From contig NZ_CAJPUY010000021.1 in assembly GCF_905397275.1 (NCBI RefSeq), positions 56,870 to 120,869 on the forward strand: a stretch of DNA of 64,000 nt, in the 5' to 3' direction. The notes beneath the pieces were generated by a model. It saw only the letters and a program-made list of their open reading frames with translations. It ran no database searches and had not been told where the DNA came from. Positions 62,503 to 64,000 of the stretch are shown here, piece after piece (position 1 is the first letter of the stretch; the number at the start of each line of letters is the position of its first letter). The DNA is from Cupriavidus yeoncheonensis. GTDB taxonomy: Bacteria > Pseudomonadota > Gammaproteobacteria > Burkholderiales > Burkholderiaceae. A program made the translations under genes and the position numbers.

Positions 62503-63002
62503 GGTTGTCCTCTGGCCCGGCGTCGGCTTCGCCGAAGCGGCGCCCGCAGGAAGCGGCCCGCGCCCGGACCGGGCAACACGCGGACGTCGTCCAGCGTGAT
62601 CGCGGTGCCGTCGGCGCGCGTGAGCGAGGGCGTGGAAATTTCGGTGCCGCTGCGCTTGTCCTGCAGGACCGTCAGCGGCCCCTTTTCATCGGTCATCCAG
62701 CGGTCGGCCCAGGCCTTGAGCGCGACATAGGCCGGGAAGAAGTCCCGGCCTTTTTCCGTGAGCTGGTAGACATGGCGGCCGCCGCCTTCCGGCGTGACGC
62801 GGTCCAGCAGCCCGTGCGTCACGAGCGTCTTCAGCCGCGCGCTCAGGATGTTGGGCGCAATGCCGAGGTTCTTCTCGAATTCGTCGAAGCGCGTGCTGCC
62901 GTAGAAGGCTTCGCGCATCACGAGGATGGCCCAGCGCTCGCCCAGCACCGCCATCGAGCGGGCCACCGGGCAGGGCATGGTGGTGAAATCGGTGGGGGGC
63001 AT
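62481..63002 (-). CDS. HxlR-family winged-helix regulator
   Basis: DNA-binding regulator of the HxlR/MarR-like group, 173 residues. The N-terminal Cys of MPCPVARSMAVLGERWAILV is the conserved position used for redox or electrophile sensing in this family. The recognition region is FDEFEKNLGIAPNILSARLKTL, and the wing is EGGGRHVYQLTEKG. The C-terminal 60 residues are an extra, Arg-rich tail. It probably controls itself and the MATE gene; putative operator half-sites overlap its promoter. Confidence 0.9.
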   Translation of the reverse strand: MPPTDFTTMPCPVARSMAVLGERWAILVMREAFYGSTRFDEFEKNLGIAPNILSARLKTLVTHGLLDRVTPEGGGRHVYQLTEKGRDFFPAYVALKAWADRWMTDEKGPLTVLQDKRSGTEISTPSLTRADGTAITLDDVRVLPGPGAGRFLRAPLRRSRRRARGQPWLRRLP

Positions 63003-63039
63003 AGGTCTCCGTGCCTGGCGCTGGCTTCACTATCGATTT

Positions 63040-63082
63040 GCAAGTTTGACGAAATGATAGCTTGCGAATTGAAAGCTTGCAG
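63040..63082 (-). promoter_or_regulatory. Promoter and putative operator of hxlR-mate
   Basis: On the minus strand CTGCAA (63082-63077), 17 bases, TATCAT (63059-63054) forms a promoter. The half-site AGCTTGC occurs at 63059-63065 and 63074-63080, and a near inverse, GCAAGTT, at 63040-63046, so likely regulator sites lie over the -10 and -35 boxes. Confidence 0.55.
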
Positions 63083-63112
63083 GGCGTGCTTTGGGGGGCG
63101 GATGGGGGCTGT

Positions 63113-63190
63113 GTTTCGCCGGCGTAGCCGGTGGGGTTTTGATTGGGGTGTCGTGCTTGGCAGACGCTGCCGTTTCGCCGGCGAAGCCGG
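63113..63190 (+). repeat. Direct repeat GTTTCGCCGGCG(T/A)AGCCGG
   Basis: Two 19-base copies at 63113-63131 and 63172-63190 differ at one base. Each contains an internal GCCGGC/GCCGGC-type hairpin. They lie just left of the hairpin at 63194. Confidence 0.65.
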
Positions 63191-63193
63191 CGA

Positions 63194-63224
63194 GTCACTT
63201 TTTGTCCGAGCGACAAAAAGTGAC
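63194..63224. repeat. 13-bp hairpin repeat, left copy
   Basis: GTCACTTTTTGTC, loop CGAGC, GACAAAAAGTGAC. This type of hairpin followed by CAAAAAGCGCG recurs in intergenic regions of related genomes in my experience. A degenerate inverted copy occurs at 63725-63755. Confidence 0.75.
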
Positions 63225-63373
63225 CAAAAAGCGCGTTTACGTGGTTGACGAAGGGCCCGATGGGGTGAAGACGGTACAGGGCATAGCCAGACTGCCTGCC
63301 GCGTAGATGATCAGGATAGAGACGTCGGATGAACGAAGCCGGATTACTTGGTGGCCCCTGCTAAACGCGCCAT

Positions 63374-63547
63374 CGGTGGGACGCCTGCGGCTGCGCTGCG
63401 CGCGGCTCAGCGGAAAACAATCAGGGCAATATGGGGAAGTGGCAGGCGGAGGACCGGAAGGGACGGGAAGCACCGGCGCCAGCAACATTAATGCCGCGCG
63501 CATTCCGACCAGGACGCGCGCGCAGCGCAGCCGCAGGCGTCCCACCG
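63374..63547. repeat. Perfect 31-bp inverted repeat pair
   Basis: The 31 bases at 63374-63404 (core GGGACGCCTGCGGCTGCG) recur exactly in reverse complement at 63517-63547. With one mismatch the arms extend outward by 7 more bases (63367-63404 and 63517-63554). The 112-base interior holds no gene I recognise. Confidence 0.85.
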
Positions 63548-63724
63548 CTGGCGCTGTTGGAACGCTGTACCCGAGCCCTACATGGGGATCGTACAAAAGC
63601 AGGTTATCGGAGGCACAGGTTCTGACTCACTATGCGTAGCAGGTTCGAACGGCGATCACGTTTCGCGAGACCAAAGCCGCTTGAAAACAAGGAGCGCATC
63701 GTTGATAGCCAGCCGCTCAGGCGA

Positions 63725-63755
63725 CGCGCTCTTTGGTTACTTTCTGTCGCTTCGG
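63725..63755. repeat. Partial inverted copy of the hairpin repeat, cut at the IS edge
   Basis: CGCGCTCTTTGGTTACTTTC and the following TGTCGCTTCGG match the reverse complement of 63206-63235 with three substitutions and one inserted base. The second arm of the hairpin is missing; the match stops where the IS3-type end begins. Confidence 0.6.
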
Positions 63756-63757
63756 CG

Positions 63758-64000
63758 TGTGTCAAGGTAGTTGTCGCGTCCGCCGCTATGCTGCTTTCCG
63801 GTACTCCTTAGGCTCCAACTCAGCCCGCTCGGGGTTCAGGTAGACCACTGGATCCAGCTTCCAATTCCGGATTCCCCGCGACCAGCGCAGCGGGTGCCGG
63901 GCGCGCGCAGCCTGATACACCACCATTCGTCGCGCCAGCAGGGGTATCGCTTCCCCGCGGTGCCGCTGGTTCGGCGTGACGTATTTCAGCCCGCTGTGGC
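63758..64000 (-). mobile_element. IS3-family insertion sequence, 3' end only (continues beyond window)
   Basis: The likely terminal inverted repeat starts TGTGTCAAGGTAGTTGTCGC at 63758 (or two bases later), and the transposase reading frame runs leftwards towards it. The other end and any target duplication lie outside the window. Confidence 0.75.
63786..64000 (-). CDS. IS3-family transposase OrfB, C-terminal 70 residues (partial)
   Basis: Reading the minus strand from 63998 to the stop codon TAG at 63788-63786 gives HSGLKYVTPNQRHRGEAIP, then YQAARARHPLRWS and NPERAELEPKEYRKAA. This is the C-terminal end of the DDE integrase-type OrfB of IS3 elements, where the HxGL(K/R)YVTP(x)QRH block follows the last catalytic Glu. 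The frame is intact up to the window edge. Confidence 0.85.
   Translation of the reverse strand, partial: HSGLKYVTPNQRHRGEAIPLLARRMVVYQAARARHPLRWSRGIRNWKLDPVVYLNPERAELEPKEYRKAA

Noticed and set aside
63237..63596. 119-codon minus-strand frame across the inverted repeats
   Set aside because: The similar segments in it come from the DNA repeats themselves, not from protein conservation.

Overview
The window is about 64 kb of high-GC betaproteobacterial chromosome. Gene order, protein sequences and codon use point to the Burkholderiaceae, most likely Cupriavidus or a close Ralstonia relative. This is a judgement from protein resemblance and synteny; no database search was run. Most of the window is conserved core genome packed into co-oriented, tightly coupled operons, many with 4-base ATGA/GTGA start-stop overlaps.

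Layout. 1-4960: type IV pilus alignment and secretin operon pilMNOPQ (pilM cut by the window edge), closed by a strong terminator. 5120-8069: aroK-aroB (shikimate pathway) and a dGTPase-like gene. 8115-9020: a REP-associated tyrosine transposase with its flanking palindromic repeats, just before the glutamate synthase operon gltBD (9245-15631). 15705-17548: a GNAT acetyltransferase and a solitary Bug/TctC-type binding protein. 17612-25620: the Mla phospholipid-trafficking locus (mlaF, E, D, A, C, B), an ABC-2 exporter pair, a BolA/IbaG protein and murA. 25629-33256: a nearly complete histidine operon (hisG, D, C, B, H, A, F, I, E) with marC inserted between hisB and hisH. 33298-35971: a small membrane protein, a HIT protein and tatABC. 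36201-37343: a highly expressed porin.

37794-40255: a DegS-like protease, a Nif3 protein and MscL. 40470-43274: the cytochrome bc1 complex petABC, whose Rieske subunit is a Tat substrate. 43483-44641: sspA-sspB. 44703-44778: tRNA-Thr(TGT), followed by a decayed cytochrome c fragment. 45150-48289: a solitary squalene-synthase-like gene and a sulfite dehydrogenase pair whose cytochrome subunit carries two haem motifs. 48528-51098: a YgjP-type metalloprotease-like protein, a zinc-ribbon mini-protein with a natural seven-histidine tail, and ettA. 51177-55052: a membrane metallophosphoesterase and a large exported repeat protein of unknown function. 55254-61140: an RND tripartite efflux operon. 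61129-63002: a MATE transporter with an HxlR-type regulator.

The last kilobase (63003-64000) is accessory DNA. It holds hairpin repeats, a perfect 31-bp inverted repeat pair, and the C-terminal end of an IS3-family transposase running off the window. The IS appears to have inserted into one of the hairpin repeats.

I found no CRISPR array, prophage, toxin-antitoxin pair or obvious defence island. The best candidates for undescribed biology are the 794-residue exported repeat protein (52668-55052), the His-tailed zinc-ribbon protein (49072-49296), the two-haem sulfite dehydrogenase cytochrome, and the nested repeat structure at the right end.
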